Shown: piece by piece, positions 1 through 12,700 of the stretch | How the letters are laid out: every line of letters starts with the position of its first letter | Numbering within the stretch: position 1 is the first letter of the stretch | Assembly (NCBI GenBank): GCA_936432065.2 | Contig: OW386285.2 | Coordinates: 260,594,317 to 260,658,316, forward strand | Source of the DNA: Rutpela maculata | Lineage: Eukaryota > Arthropoda > Insecta > Coleoptera > Cerambycidae | Direction of reading: 5' to 3' | Length of the DNA stretch: 64,000 nucleotides | Program-made: the position numbers and the translations under genes | Notes under the pieces: generated by a model | What the model saw: the letters and a program-made list of their open reading frames with translations, nothing else | Told to the model about the DNA's origin: nothing | Databases searched by the model: none

Positions 1-703
1 TTCTGGTTAAACTTTTCTTTTTCGGTTTAACACTTTTTCAGTTTGCGACAGGCAAAACAAGTTTTACTTGAACACCAAAGTTAACCAGTTTGATTCCACC
101 GGTTTGACTCGAGAGGCTATGATAGCAATAATTACCAATTTGTTTTATCTCACGACTTTTTCAGTTTCAGTATTTCTTGTACCGTGTTTTTTTGATAATC
201 GAAATTTGATATAAAATTCCTTATCAGTACAATTCACGAAATGGTCTTATCTTTGTTCAAATGATCTTTGCTGTCTAGGCGATGATCCAAACATACATGG
301 TCTGTCCACACGTCATTTTTGCGCAGTTTTTCTTTTACGTCACACTCTTGCCACTGTACTTAACCCTTTCAGGGACGCTGATACATAAATTGTATCAGGA
401 AGCAATTACATCTAATTGGGCATAGGTCTAGAATATGTACCACTCAAGCAAGTAATAAAAATAATAATAATAATAATCGATTTTACATTTAAATAAAACA
501 TAGTGACAAAATTAAATTTAATGATATATCTACCAATAGGCAGAGTTTGCTGTACTTCAGAGTATGAGGAACTATGTTCTTTCTCGCAGTCACAAGTATC
601 CAGCATAATAATAAAAAATTACACCCATCTAACGCTTCTTTTAACCCAAATTCCTTGCCCCTGAAAGAGTTGAGATACTGAGGGACAAAGGCGAAAGATT
701 TTA
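1..703. other. No recognised feature
   Basis: AT-rich sequence with no coding signal that resembles a known protein. Short ORFs here look random. An (ATA)n-like run lies near 455-475. Probably flank or intron of ATRX downstream of exon 6797-5740. Confidence 0.5.
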
Positions 704-711
704 GTGTTTTG

Positions 712-1170
712 CAGAGATGGCAATGAGTTTTTCCCTCATTGGGAAAATGGGTTTTTCCTGGGAGGGTTAAAATAAAAAAAAAAACGGTTTTTTCCCATTT
801 TTGAATTTACCGCCAATTTTAACCTAACTTTTAGACTAAAAGTTAAGTTGGGCTAGGAATTTTCCCAAAAATGGGTTTTTTCTGGGAGGGTTAAAATGAA
901 AAAAAACCGTTTTTTTTCCATTTTTGAATTTGCCGCCCATTTTAACCTATCTTTTGCACTAAAAGTTAGGTTAGAAGTAAATCAAAGAAAAATAGCATTA
1001 AAGCCCTTATGTTATGAATACAATCAAATATACCTAACATATTTGGTATCAAAATGATGATCTTTTAATGACCAATTTTGATAAAAAAAATATTTTTCCG
1101 GGGGAAAAAAACGGGTTTCTTCCCAGGAAAAAACCTTAAAAAATAAAAACCTGGTTTTTATCCATCTCTA
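712..1170. mobile_element. Non-autonomous hAT element (MITE) with 8-bp TSD
   Basis: The element starts CAGAGATGG and ends CCATCTCTA (terminal inverted repeat). It is flanked on both sides by the identical octamer GTGTTTTG (704-711 and 1171-1178). The 8-bp duplication and CAGNGATGG-type ends are hallmarks of hAT. There is no transposase. The interior has two tandem copies of about 110 bp, each with a GGGTTTTT...GGGAGGGTTAAAAT block followed by TTTTGAATTT and CTAAAAGTTA (about 745-860 and 868-980). Confidence 0.88.
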
Positions 1171-1628
1171 GTGTTTTGTAAAATACTGCTTTATAGGTGC
1201 TTGTCAAGTTCGTCAGTGTCATCGCCATTTTGTTGGTTGGTAAAGGTAATTATAGGTTGGTAACATAGTGATTGATTGATTTTTCACGATGGATAATAAA
1301 AGATCTACATACTTCAATGACGGTGAAATAAAATTGTTTATTGGATTAGTGAAAAAACATAAAGACGTAATTGAGTGTAAGATTCAGTTACATAAAAAGA
1401 TAACTCAAATGCCCTTGCGAAAGAATTTAATAATGTAAATGTTTGAACTGTTTCTAAAAATTCTTTATTATTCCATTGCTGTGAATGATCAGGTCTTTCT
1501 CTTAATTTTCGTGCATGACGAGGTGCTTCTATTAAGTTGATAGGTTTTAATTAAGTTTTCATCGCTTGATAAAATGTTCTCAAAAACAACAAAAATCTAT
1601 TTTTAACAACTTTTTACAAAATGTGGGA

Positions 1629-2079
1629 TATGGGGCTCTTGCACCGTTTGACAGCTTGGAGGTCACACAACACTTAACCTCAATCATTAATAAATGCAAA
1701 ATTCCCAGCTTTTAACTTTTGCGTGCTATCAATTAGTATGTGGCTCGTGCACCGTTTAACAGCCTACATTCTTGGAGGTCACACAACCTCGTTAACCTCA
1801 TCATTCTTCTTCTTCTAGTGCTGTCCCCTTAAAGGGCTCGTGGACCGTTTGACAGCCGACATTTTTGGAGGGAGGAGAAGGAGACACAACCTCAAATTTT
1901 CCGATTTCTCCATGTGCAGTTCGTAGTTTTCTTGTGATTGTGACGTTGTGCCTTGTTCTTCTCCCTCCAAAAATGTCGGCTGTCATACGGTGCACGAGCC
2001 AGCACTAGAAGAAGAAGAATGATTGAGGTTACCGAGGTTGTGTGACCTCCAAGCTGTCAAACGGTGCACAAGCCCCATA
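1629..2079. mobile_element. Palindromic MITE with nested inverted repeats
   Basis: The left end TATGGGGCTCTTGCACCGTT is mirrored by the right end ...AACGGTGCACAAGCCCCATA. A second, longer pair of arms lies inside: GGCTCGTGCACCGTTT near 1741 and CTTCTTCTTCTAGTGCTG near 1806 pair with the region 1965-2030. The centre (about 1880-1965) is the loop. The CACCGTTTGACAGC block occurs three times on the left side, so the left arm itself is duplicated. No coding capacity; the ORF across it is a by-product of the palindrome. TSD not resolved. Confidence 0.75.
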
Positions 2080-2688
2080 GGTAGTTGTTTGTAGATTATG
2101 TTGAATCGAGTTGAAGTCTGCATTGAATTGAGAGTAACATCCTTCGAAATATTATTATTCAATGTACGCGTGCGTAAACTTAAGTTTGTAGTTTAAGCGA
2201 TACCCGAACCCACCAAGCCCATCCACCGTTTGGCGTTTAAACTCAAGATTAGCAGTCATTGATGGATGTAAAACGTACTTTTTGACAAAACTTAGCTGGG
2301 AAAGGCGAATAGTAGAATGAGCACGTATCAGTGTGTGCGACAAGATCCTATTGGCATTTAAATTTGGTATGGGGTGTAATTCAAAATAATTTTTATATGA
2401 GGTTATCAAATCAACGTCACTCAATGACACTTATTACTGACAGTTCAACGCTATCCTCCTTTCCCGGCTAACGTATAGCTGATCTAAAACAATCAGAACC
2501 TATAAAACCGAATCCTAATGTCCAATAACATAGCTCAATTTCCACTTGCTTCAGCGATAAAAGTTACTTCCAAACTTAAACCTGAAAAAACTGTTTTGTC
2601 AGGTCTGCCAAATCAACAAAAATCAGCTTGAGGGTGTTGCCAACCACACGAATTCTCGGGTTACTTAATCAAATTTGTGAAATAAAGT
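2080..2688. other. No recognised feature
   Basis: Non-coding intronic/flanking DNA between two small transposons. No motif, repeat or splice-flanked exon was recognised on either strand. Confidence 0.4.
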
Positions 2689-2692
2689 TTAA

Positions 2693-4572
2693 GGTAGTAC
2701 TGTCGATACTGCAGGAGTCAAAAGTATACACTGTCTCGTTTGACTTGCGCAATATTTAGACTAGGCAACGTCGCGATGGAGTGATAGAGAATTGACAATG
2801 ATTTATCAAAATCGTCGCTTCAACTGCCTTCGAAATCACTAAACGTAAAAAAATGTCACTTTCGATTCGGTTGTGCCGAACCGAATTTTCCAATTACGAT
2901 GTGTGATTTACGATCAAGTTTAACTGGAAGTCTTCCTTTTTACATCGTGACATTGTACGGCCGTCCCGCTGGTGTTTTTCCAAAAATATGAACGTGTCAA
3001 GATCGCATGTTTTTTGCAATTTTTCCAGTTCTGAAATGCGAGCTATTGTTCTTTGCTAGTTTTCTTTTGTGAATGTTCTTTGCTATATTTCGCATATATC
3101 TCCGGAACCATGAGAGCTAGCTCAAAATTAAAAATAAGATTAAACGAGTGTTTTCCACTATAAATCTTTTGCTACCATCAGTATTTGGGCGGAATTGGAA
3201 ACTTTTCGTTTTCCGGTAAAATTAAGCCATTTTGTTGCCGTAATTAATCGGTAATTAATTGAAATTGATCTCATATACGATGTCCACTTAAAATCATGTA
3301 TCAACTAGACGCTACATTAATCTCCACCCTTCAAAACAAAGGTTTCTGGGAAAGATGATTTTTTTTAAGATGAAATGATTGAAGATGCATATAAAAAAAA
3401 TAAATATAATGGTTTATTAAACATTTTAGGGAAAGTTGAGAACGGTGTTGTTAAAGTTACCAAACACAAAAAATATTACAGAGAATTTTTAATTTTTTAG
3501 AAAATAAAGAAAAAAAATAACCAACAAATCGTTATTATAAGATTAATTACTAACAAAATGAAATATTATTATCTGTAACATTATTAGTCATTTATATTTT
3601 ATTAGATTTAATAAATGTGGCTGTGCTAACCAAACATCGTTCATGCTATTTTTAATAAAGAACTTTTTTCTACGATTGTGTTGAAAGTCAAATTTTCTAA
3701 CTTCAAAATTACTGCGGAAAGTGTCACAGAATTTTTTGTACAGTTTTGTTGAAATTCAAATTTTCTAACTTCAAAAAGAATGCAGAAAATGTCACTTTGC
3801 CACATGCCGTGCGGCAAAGAATTTGCCACACACCTCGATTACATCTTCACAAATTTAAAATTTTGAAAGACTTTAAGGGAAATAACTTCACAACCGTAGG
3901 CAAAATAGTATGTAACACATGTGGCAAGCCTCATTGCAAAACTCATACATTCATACATCGTTTTGCAATGAAGCCCTTGCCACACTTGTATTACAATGTA
4001 CTGTTATGAAACCTACATTATCATATTCCATGCATTTTTAATTTCGCGAGCATTGTAACTTCTTTTACGACGTTGCCACGTCTAATAAACTACGATATAA
4101 AAAGTAGACTTTTAACATTTATTCGCTAATTACTACTATCACATGCTCTGAAGATGTACTTTTAAGAGTCTAAAATGTTTTGTATATTATTTTCTCTCGT
4201 ATTCTCCTTTTTAATTGAAATCTGAACGGTACTTTTTGTAAAATATGATTTCTCATAAGGATCGATGTTTATTCGCTAATAATTACTACTATCACATGCT
4301 TTAAAGTTGTACTTTTAAGTGTCTAAAATGTTTTGTATATTATTTTCTCGTTTTCTCCTTTTTAACTGAAGTCTGAACGGTACTTTTTGTAAAATATGAT
4401 AAAACCTGTGATTTCTCAATGTTAACAGCATAAAATTTCAAATGTCAATATTTTTTTACTGGTTCTCTGTAGCTCTTCAAAAATTTAATTGGATCATTAT
4501 CTTACCATAATCTACTATTATGCCGAATTTTATTGAATTCTGAACATTAATTCTAAGGTCGACAGTACTACC
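2693..4572. mobile_element. Non-autonomous DNA transposon with TTAA target duplication
   Basis: The ends GGTAGTACTGTCGA and TCGACAGTACTACC are perfect 14-bp inverted repeats. TTAA lies at 2689-2692 and 4573-4576. A TTAA duplication is typical of piggyBac-like (also Kolobok) elements; the GG terminus is not the classic piggyBac CCC, so the superfamily is left open. The interior carries one copy of a dispersed non-coding repeat (2820-3370, also at 20930-21450 reversed, 38850-39540, and 49720-50060 reversed). It also has a 50-bp direct duplication (3680-3730/3748-3800) and a 145-bp direct duplication (4117-4420). No transposase ORF. Confidence 0.8.
4117..4420. repeat. Two tandem copies of a ~145-bp unit
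   Basis: Both copies start TTTATTCGCTAAT. They continue through CTACTATCACATGCT, GTCTAAAATGTTTTGTATAT and TCTGAACGGTACTTTTTGTA, with a few substitutions and small indels. Copy 1 is about 4117-4258, copy 2 about 4266-4415. They sit inside the right part of the TTAA-flanked element and give it a tandem-repeat-bearing interior. Confidence 0.85.
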
Positions 4573-4576
4573 TTAA

Positions 4577-4850
4577 TATAGTAGACTGAAAAACAACCTA
4601 GTTTAAAATGCTGGTTAAAATTTAAATTTAATTAACCCATATTTTTAACCCGACACTGTAAAACCGAGTAAGGGCTAGTTTTAAAGGTTCCATTTATCTT
4701 CGATCTGATTAGTCAACTTTAAGTTTTGTTAAAAGGTAGGTTTTATACCCATCAGTAACTGCCAATCTTAAGTTTAAACTCCAAACCGTAGATGGGGTAG
4801 CGCTTACACTGCAAACTTAGGTTTACCCAATCATATATTGAATTAACAAT
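4577..4850. other. No recognised feature
   Basis: AT-rich non-coding stretch between the TTAA-flanked element and a small palindrome. Nothing recognised. Confidence 0.4.
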
Positions 4851-4852
4851 AG

Positions 4853-4975
4853 GTTTGTTCAAAAACATTGCACTATCTGCACCAGTGCAAATGTATCTCT
4901 CTTCAACTTCTAACTCCTCACTCTAACTCATATTATCTGCACTGGTGCAGATAGTGCAGGGTTTTTTTAACAAAT
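4853..4975. mobile_element. Short palindromic MITE-like repeat
   Basis: A 20-bp perfect inverted repeat GCACTATCTGCACCAGTGCA (about 4870-4889) pairs with TGCACTGGTGCAGATAGTGC (about 4938-4957). Imperfect outer arms GTTTGTTCAAAAACATT and GGTTTTTTTAACAAAT extend the stem. The loop is about 50 nt. No TSD is evident, so it could also be a non-mobile hairpin. Confidence 0.6.
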
Positions 4976-5269
4976 CTAATAATTCGAAAGGTATTTACAT
5001 TTTCAATATTTTTGAGGACATTTATTTTAATCAAGTGATGAAGAAGGTGTTATCAATAATAATAATAGAAGCACTTTTCTTGCACTCGATTATGTCTTTC
5101 ACTAATTCAATTAACCATTTTATTTCGCTGTCGTTGAAATTTCTAGACCTTTTATCATTCATCGTAAAAAGTTAAAGTGACGCCAATCTCCAATTTGTCA
5201 CTGTGGTACCAACCTATATTTACTATCACTAACCAACAAAATGGGCATAACACAGACGATCTTGGCAAG

Positions 5270-5649
5270 TATCTATCTAGGTCGAGGAAACTTTCCACAT
5301 TTGATAATAGTCTGTAAAAGTCATGGAAATAATTTAATTGTATGCACTTATTTGGTTCACAATGAAGCTTGCATCATCACGAATCCGATTTCACTATAAA
5401 ATAATAGCCTATCAATATACCCAATGGAAAGTTAGAAGGAAAACTTTCCGTTTTGAAAACTCCAAAAGTTTCTAGGAAGTTTTCCTTCTAACTTTCCATT
5501 GGGTATATTGATAGCCTATTTTATGGTGAAATCTGATTCGTGATGATGCAAGCTTCATTTTGATACCAAATAAGTGCATACAATTATATTATTTACATGA
5601 CTTTTACAGACTTTTATCAAATATGGAAAGTTTCCTCGACCCATCTCTG
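5270..5649. mobile_element. Foldback hAT-type MITE in near-perfect inverted arrangement
   Basis: The arms, about 170 bp each (5280-5455 and 5475-5645), mirror each other: GGTCGAGGAAACTTTCC on the left and GGAAAGTTTCCTCGACC on the right. Internal blocks such as TGATGATGCAAGCTTCAT appear in both. The right end CCCATCTCTG equals the terminus of the hAT element at 58257-59275, with which it shares the GAAATCTGATTCGT...AAGCTTCATTTTGATACC block. The expected left terminus CAGAGATGGG is degraded to ATCTATCTAG, so no 8-bp TSD is visible. Confidence 0.75.
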
Positions 5650-5739
5650 ATAAAACTCGCCCCAAGCAATTGAAAAAAAAAAAAATGAACAACATGGTTG
5701 TTATGCAATTTGCTTTAATAAAAATAAAAAAGTACTTAC

Positions 5740-6797
5740 AGTCAGATCTCCCTCAGTTAACTGAACCTGCAGTTGTTGAACGAGTGCAGGGATAATTCCT
5801 TTAATTTGTACATCAGACCAGGTGGGATTGTCTTTTCTTACAATACTAGCTAAGGCAGCTTCTATTGCCTGTGCGTTCATGATAGCGTTATTACCAAAAG
5901 TACTCGTATTTTTCCTGAGAACTTTTTCATTTTCAAACTCGTCCCAAGCAGCCTTCCTTTCTTCTTCATTAAGTCCTTCTGCCTCTTTATTCTCCAGCAA
6001 CGATTGATGAAGGTGATATTTGTAAATAGTCTTGTCATACTTCTGCAGCATTTCACCCAAGAGCACATCCTTAGGTACCAAAGGTATAGGTCTGTCTGTC
6101 GGTTCAAGGTCACACCTATATAACTCTTGTAAATCATTTTGATTATAATGCCGATCAATTTGTTGTTCATCGATAACCCTTTTAGATATAGCTTGTTTTG
6201 TTACTTGCCTCTCATACACCTTCATTTCCATTGTGCCATATGCGACAAACCGATAGATGTAACAAGGTTTTGTTTGGCCAAATCGATAGACCCTGTAGAT
6301 ACTTTGAATATCGTGGGAAGGATTCCATGACACATCAAAAATAATAACTCTATTTGCTGCCACAAGGTTTATTCCTAATCCACCAGCTTTCGTTGATATT
6401 AAAAATAATCTAGCCCTAACATTATCGGGATTATTGAACATGTCACACCATGTTGCTCTGTTATCACAGCTTGATGATCCATCTAATCTAAAGTAGTCGA
6501 GTCCTATCGCCCACGAACCTGAATGCCCACCAACTTTGTCAGTATCACCCTTTTGTGTTGCTTCATCAATTTTCTCCAAGAAGTATTCGATACAATTTAA
6601 GGTATACAAAGACTGCGAAAACACTAAAATTTTGTCACCTATTTCTTCACATTCTTTAAGAATTTGAAACAAGAGGAATAACTTCCCACTATTATTAATA
6701 TTGTCCAGTTCTTCACCGTCACAATATTCCTGATACCATTCTTTCTTTATTACTTCCTCTATTTCGAGATCACTTTCTTCTTCATTATCTTCTTTTC
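5740..6797 (-). CDS. ATRX: ATRX exon: helicase C-terminal lobe and C-terminal extension
   Basis: A 1058-nt exon after TTTATAG and ending ACT before GTAAGT, about 352 codons. It has EWYQEYC, GDKILVFSQSL (motif IV), STKAGGLGINLVAANRVIIF (motif V) and YRVYRFGQTK (motif VI with the arginine finger). The ATRX-specific extension follows: RQVTKQAISKRVIDEQQIDR, then LLENKEAEGLNEEERKAAWD. The good donor at the end and the absence of a stop mean at least one more coding exon lies downstream; none is recognisable between 1 and 5739, so it is probably beyond the left edge. Confidence 0.97.
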
Positions 6798-9700
6798 CTA
6801 TAAAAGAAGTTTGTTTGATTTACAAAATAGCTAAAGGTTCACTTGTTGTCAGTTCATTCTTCTATTTTAATAATTCTATTTTAATAATTAGTGATATATT
6901 AAAGAAGAATATATTGAAGCTTAATAGAGAATCTATATTTATTTACCCCACTTCAGAGAAAGAAATATACTTTATTGATTTTGATAATATACACCAAAAC
7001 TACGAAAAAAATGCATAGTTGCCCTTGTAGCTGTTTTTGTACATATCATAATTCATCTTTCATCCAATGAATCTTTCGCAGTGCTTTAAAATTAGCCATT
7101 GTTTTTCCTCTTTATAAAAAAGGAGACCAGAATGATTTACAAAATTACCGGTCAATAAGTTTATTATCAGTATTTTCAAAAATCCTTGAGACACTCATGC
7201 ACTGCAGGCTCATTTCATTTTTAAATAAACAATTTTTTTTTTCATACATTTCAACATGGTTTTCTAAAAAGAGATGTTTGTGGACTTTCTGTCTACTTGA
7301 CTAAAGCATTTGATACTCTTAATCATGATCGTCTTCTTCATAAACTGGAGAGTGTTGGTGTTAGAGGAATACCTCTCAGATGGTTTATTAGTTATCTACA
7401 GATAGGCAACAAAGACAAGAATTGTTATACATGAGTCAGATAACAAAAATGTCAAATGCAGGTGTACCCCAAGGTAGTGTTCTTGGGCCACTTCTTTCTA
7501 CAATTTATTTAAATGATCTACCAAACACCCTACAAAACCAAAGAATCAATCTGGTAAGCTATGCCGACGATAGCAACATTTTAATAATGGGTAAGGACAT
7601 AGTAGATGTTCAAAATACAATTTATATTATATGGCACAATATTAAAGAATGGTTTACCATAAACCAGCTACTGTTTAATGAATCTAAAACGAACTGTTTT
7701 GTTTTTAAAACGTGTAGATCAAATGTCATAACTCCTACAAAAGTTACGATTAATAATACAGATATTTTCACTTCTAATCAAACAAAACTGCTTGGTGTAA
7801 TCTTCGATACCAACCTAAAATATTATGAACACGTAGACACTCCATGTTTAAAAATTATCCAAAGTCTGTTTTGCACTTAGGTACTGTCTAATTCTTTTGA
7901 CAAATCCGTTTTAAGAACGACGTATTTTGCAAATTTTGTTTTCCAAATAAAATATGGCATTCTTGTATGAGGTGCTCCATCTAACCTGGATGAAATGTTC
8001 ATGCTTCAGAAGAGGGCTATTTGGATAATTTTCAAAATGCGGTTTTTAGACTCGTGCAGTGGTGTATTCTCAAGTAATAAACTTCTCACGCTACCAACTG
8101 TATATATACACTTCTGTGCAATGAAATTCCGTACACCTATTTTTCGTTATATTAAATCATTCTTTATTTATTTGTCAGTCAGTGTCATATTTTCGCAATG
8201 TCAAAATTAACTGAACATGAAAAATTTTAATTCTCTCTAAAATTAAGGAGGGATGGTCTACACAGCAGTTGCTAACCATTATCAATTGAATAAAAGTACT
8301 GTTATGAGTGTGAAGAAAAGGTGGGAGGAGGAAGGTAGCATAAAGAGAAAAGACGCAAATAAAATCAGGTTTATCGAGAAGTTCAAATCTCGTTCATGAT
8401 GAAACTCTCCTTGGCTATTTCAAGGAAAATCTGTTTCAAATAGCAGGAGACGCTGTGTTCATGACAAATTTTCCAGCAACGAGGTCAACAGCTAGCCGAA
8501 GGATAGGAAAATCGGAACCAAAAAAACTGCACAAGTTGTCAAGAAGACCATATTAGTAGAAAAACAGAAGCAAGCTTGCATTCTGTTTTGTTTAAGTTAT
8601 GTCTACTGCCCGTTGGAGTTTTGGAACAATGTTGTGTTTATCGATGAAAAAGTTTTTCAGTTTTGTAATGACGGACATATTCAGGTGTACCGTCCTGCAA
8701 ATACCAGGTTTCACGAACGTTACGTGTCTCCACGGAACAGGTCCGGGCAATTTTCTGTTAATGTTTGAGCATGGATAAGCGTGCATGGCCCTGGTGTAGC
8801 GTGGCGTATTATGGGTAATAGTAGATTTAATGGACAGGTTTATAGAGATATTTTGGAAAACATTATGCTTCCTTCGGTGGAGTAATTATATCCAAACAAC
8901 ACCGTCATTTATCAATGTAACGGTCATTTTTAAATTTTGATTAGAATTCGTTAAATTATGGTATTTTGTATTTTATTATAGGATTTACTTATTTTTGTTG
9001 ACTTTATAGAATAAATTTGACGCCGTCCTTGTCCAGCCTTTGATTTTGTTTATAATTCGGCGTTCTAGAATATTTCCTAAATTACGTGGCAAAGTTGTTG
9101 CCTGGTCCCGCTACGCAAATAAAATCCGGTGGAGGGATGACATCATCGTTCCATATAAGGTATTGCAGATGCACGAAGAAATCTGATTGGTGACTTTCAA
9201 CACTGACACGATCTTTGCACCCTCTCCTTGGAGGGCCATATAAATATAAAATTTAAGCGGAACGAGGTTAGATTTGGTAGGACACACTCCATATCGGCTT
9301 TAAGCCGGGAGGATGGTGTCAGTTAAAAATGGCTAGAATTTGGGCCTTTAGTGTGTAATTATGGTATTTACTTACCGCTTAATCTGCCTTATAAATACAG
9401 GCATATTCTGAAGAATTTGTTAAAGGATTATGTTTTATTAGAAGTAAAGTTTAAAATAACATTCCAGTGAATCTGTGATGTATACCAAAATGTATACCTG
9501 TGCCTGCTGCAGAACTATTAATGTGAAGGCGATCATGTGTTTAGTGTCTACAGTACTTATGTTCTGGAAATTTCGTAAGTAGATAAACATTTTTCCTGTC
9601 CTTTGAGAGAGACTTCAGTTTGGCATCTCTACAATTTTTTGCTAGTGTAGTGCATAAATTGTATGATTACGTTTCCGTAACTTTATGTACGTTATCTCTT

Positions 9701-12700
9701 TGATTTGGTTAAGTTTTGCGTAATTACCTATATAGACTTTCACGAGTTCGACGAATTTACCTTTACAAATTAAGTAACTTTAAAGTTTGTGTAATCACTA
9801 TTTTGTACCTTTTATGTTTGTTAACTTTAATACCTTTTGTACGTTTTTCGTTAAATTCTCTTATATTACCTTGTGATGTTTAGTCAAACGAATATTTAAT
9901 TATTCATTCGTAAACCATTTGTTTGAGACTCTTTATTCAGCACGTGAATGAATCATTATTTATTTAAAATTGTTTTAACTTAGTTCCTACTAGTGATGGG
10001 CGATATATCACGAACTGTGATTTAATCACTGATATTAAGAAATCACAGGTAACGACTGTTAGTAAAGTTGACAGAAAAGCGTGACGTGATCACGACTTTC
10101 TGTATTTCGTTCCCTTGCCGTGGTCTAACCAAGACGATATTTCACAATATTTACTTTGAGTCGATTATTGTTTGAGGCCGTATGTATTAACATGTAAAGC
10201 AAGCGATCCCGTGCCCTATTAGCGTTATTAGATACGCATTTCACACTATTTAGATATTTATATAAATAAATATCTTTGTCTTTTATTGACTGGCGATGTG
10301 ATGTGGCGATTCAAGGCAGGGTCGTGACGGAACATTTTTGTTATAACACCAGAAGTATAACTACTAAAACCATGCTTAAAAATATTTTATATGATTAAAT
10401 ATACTAGCAATTTTATTGCAAATATTGAGCATTTACGTTTCGGCATGAAATATGAATAAAAATATGGAATTCGACAATAAGCAAATGAAAACATTTTTAA
10501 AAAACATCCTTATAGGTGTATTATAAAACAACAAAAAAAATAACATTAAAAAATAAATATACCATTTTAAATTAACAAAAATTCGTGTAAAATAAACATA
10601 AATATAAACAAAAAATTTATTGATGCTTTCGAAATGTTAATGTGTGTACTGTCGTGAGCAAAAAAAAAATAGGACAACTATTTTTCTAATGTAAATCTGT
10701 CTCTATTTGCACACTTGCAATGAATTTTGACAAATAACTGACAATGTCCCAAAAATTACAGTTAGATGTACACAACTATAGATTTTAGCAAAAATACGTT
10801 ATAAAACCTGTCCCATTTTTTTTGCGCACGACAGTACAACAAAAATATCCTATTATCAAGTTCCATTTAAAAGTAGTATGCTTTTGCTTTATTACCAATC
10901 CATACATCACAGGTTATTTGGATAAACAAATCATAATATATATTATACATATTATGCATATCTGCGGCAGCACAGATTACCAAAAGTAGCTAATTCACCA
11001 TTCACTGTCTGTCGGCGCTTATTTAGGGATATGGAACAATTAACAATTTCTCTCGTACATCGTATTATGAAAGTCGTGATCACATCACGCTTTAAATTCA
11101 CTGATATAAGAAAATCACAGTAACGATTTACGTTGTGATTGAAAAATCACGATATCGCCCATCACTAGTTCCTACCTACTTGCAGCCAATCTCCATTTAC
11201 TCTCTCATTTTTTAATTTCTTGATGTTTATTATATTTTAGACAGTTACATCTGTCTCTCTGGTGTACCTTTTATGTTAATATTATTTGTTGTTTTTTTGA
11301 TCGTTAGCACAATTTTTATTTAACCACAACCGATTTTGTCTCAATGCTCTTCGACATTCAGTTTTGTTAATAAATTTTGTTATTAATAACACAGGTTTAC
11401 AAAAAAAAAAAATGTCCGACCAATGGGATCGCATTACCGTATCCCGAAGGTTTTTGACGTGCTGAACACGATGCCGTAGTCCGTTTTGCGTCATCTCATC
11501 AGGATTTCGAGAAAACTTAATCGAAAAGTGCTAAAAATACCTATTTCGTTCATGCACAAATTAATTCACTCAATATTTTGGGCTGAATTTTGTTACTCGG
11601 GGGTTTTTGGGGTCGCTGATCACGAATCTGAAGCCAAAATTTAAGAATTTCTAAATCCAAGATGGTGGATCCAATATGGCAGATGCTATAATCCAGAAAT
11701 TCATCAACATTTGAAGATTGTGGCCCAAAACTTAATAGTCGGGGGTTTTTGAGTGAATTAATTTGTGCATGAACGAAGGCGAAAAATGTTTTTTTAGCAC
11801 ATTTAGGTTAAGTTTTCTTGAAATCCTGACGTGATGGCGCAAAACGGACTATGGCATCGTGTTCAGCACGTCAAAAACTTTCGGAGTACGGTAATGGAAT
11901 CCCATTGGTCAAACATTTTTTTTTGTAAACCTGTGTAATTAGTGGTTTTCTATTTCATTCATTTGAAGTAATAAGTCTAAATTTGCCTTAAAGTAATAGA
12001 TTATCTTTGGTTGAATTTTACCTTTAAGATCTAGTTTTTTTAAATAGCCGGGCATCACTTTTATTTTTTTGAGACTTTTTTAGTAAATTAAGTACCATGC
12101 TAAATAGTGAAGCTATATCAACAAGACGACTGCCCTATTCATACTGCCAGAATAATTACTCAATGGTTTGGGAACAATAATATTGGATTATTACCGTGGC
12201 CTTCGCACAGAGGTTAGCTAGTAAAAAAAAATTATGAACGAAATTTCAGACCAAGAAATGAAGAAAAATTGAGGTCGGTCATTGAAAATTGCTGGGAGGA
12301 GCTAAGAGAAAAAGAAAATTATTGTCGTAGACTAATTGCTTCTATGCCAACAAGATTAAATCACGTCTTGGAAGGAAACGGAGCCATGACAAAATATTAG
12401 GTTACATTATTTACACAATAAATACAATCGCAGTTAAGTGTAGTTGTGAATTTTTCAACGTCAATTTTTACATTTGTTATAAATTGAAATCATTCCCATC
12501 GAATCGTGTAAAACGTATGTTTTTCTTCTGGATTAACATAGTCAAATACCTTTCTTATGATGTTTCACAATCAATGTCAATTTTTTCTAACCTATATAAT
12601 AATAAAAAATCTAAATTCCAAAAAGGCTGATTCACACCACTCAATATTAGTAAAAACTAGATTACTTTATTTTTCAAGGGTACGGGATTTCATTGCACAG

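Larger units (their letters stand above)
8916..12115. mobile_element. 3.2-kb insertion in Tc1 transposase, possibly solo LTR, with its own insertions
   Basis: Inserted exactly in a transposase codon run and flanked by TATCAA on both sides (8910-8915 and 12116-12121). It starts TGTAACGG, a common LTR start, but the right end AAGCTA is not the usual CA. After subtracting the hAT element (9991-11167) and the palindromic MITE (11390-11935) about 1.47 kb remains, with no coding capacity. A TATA-like CCATATAAATATAAAA lies near 9237 with CTCCTTGGAGG just upstream, which would fit an LTR promoter. Superfamily uncertain. Confidence 0.6.

Noticed and set aside
412..606. Minus-strand ORF of 64 codons
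   Set aside because: Low-complexity Ile-rich end from an ATA run, no motif, no splice or repeat support; a chance ORF.
1801..1995. Minus-strand ORF across the palindrome
   Set aside because: The ORF is produced by the inverted repeat itself; both strands give related peptides.
6139..6330. Plus-strand ORFs over 5822-6330
   Set aside because: Antisense to the helicase-C exon of ATRX, which has clear family motifs on the minus strand.
8916..12115. Confident LTR retrotransposon call
   Set aside because: Starts TG but does not end CA, has no coding part and no second LTR; kept only as a possible solo LTR.
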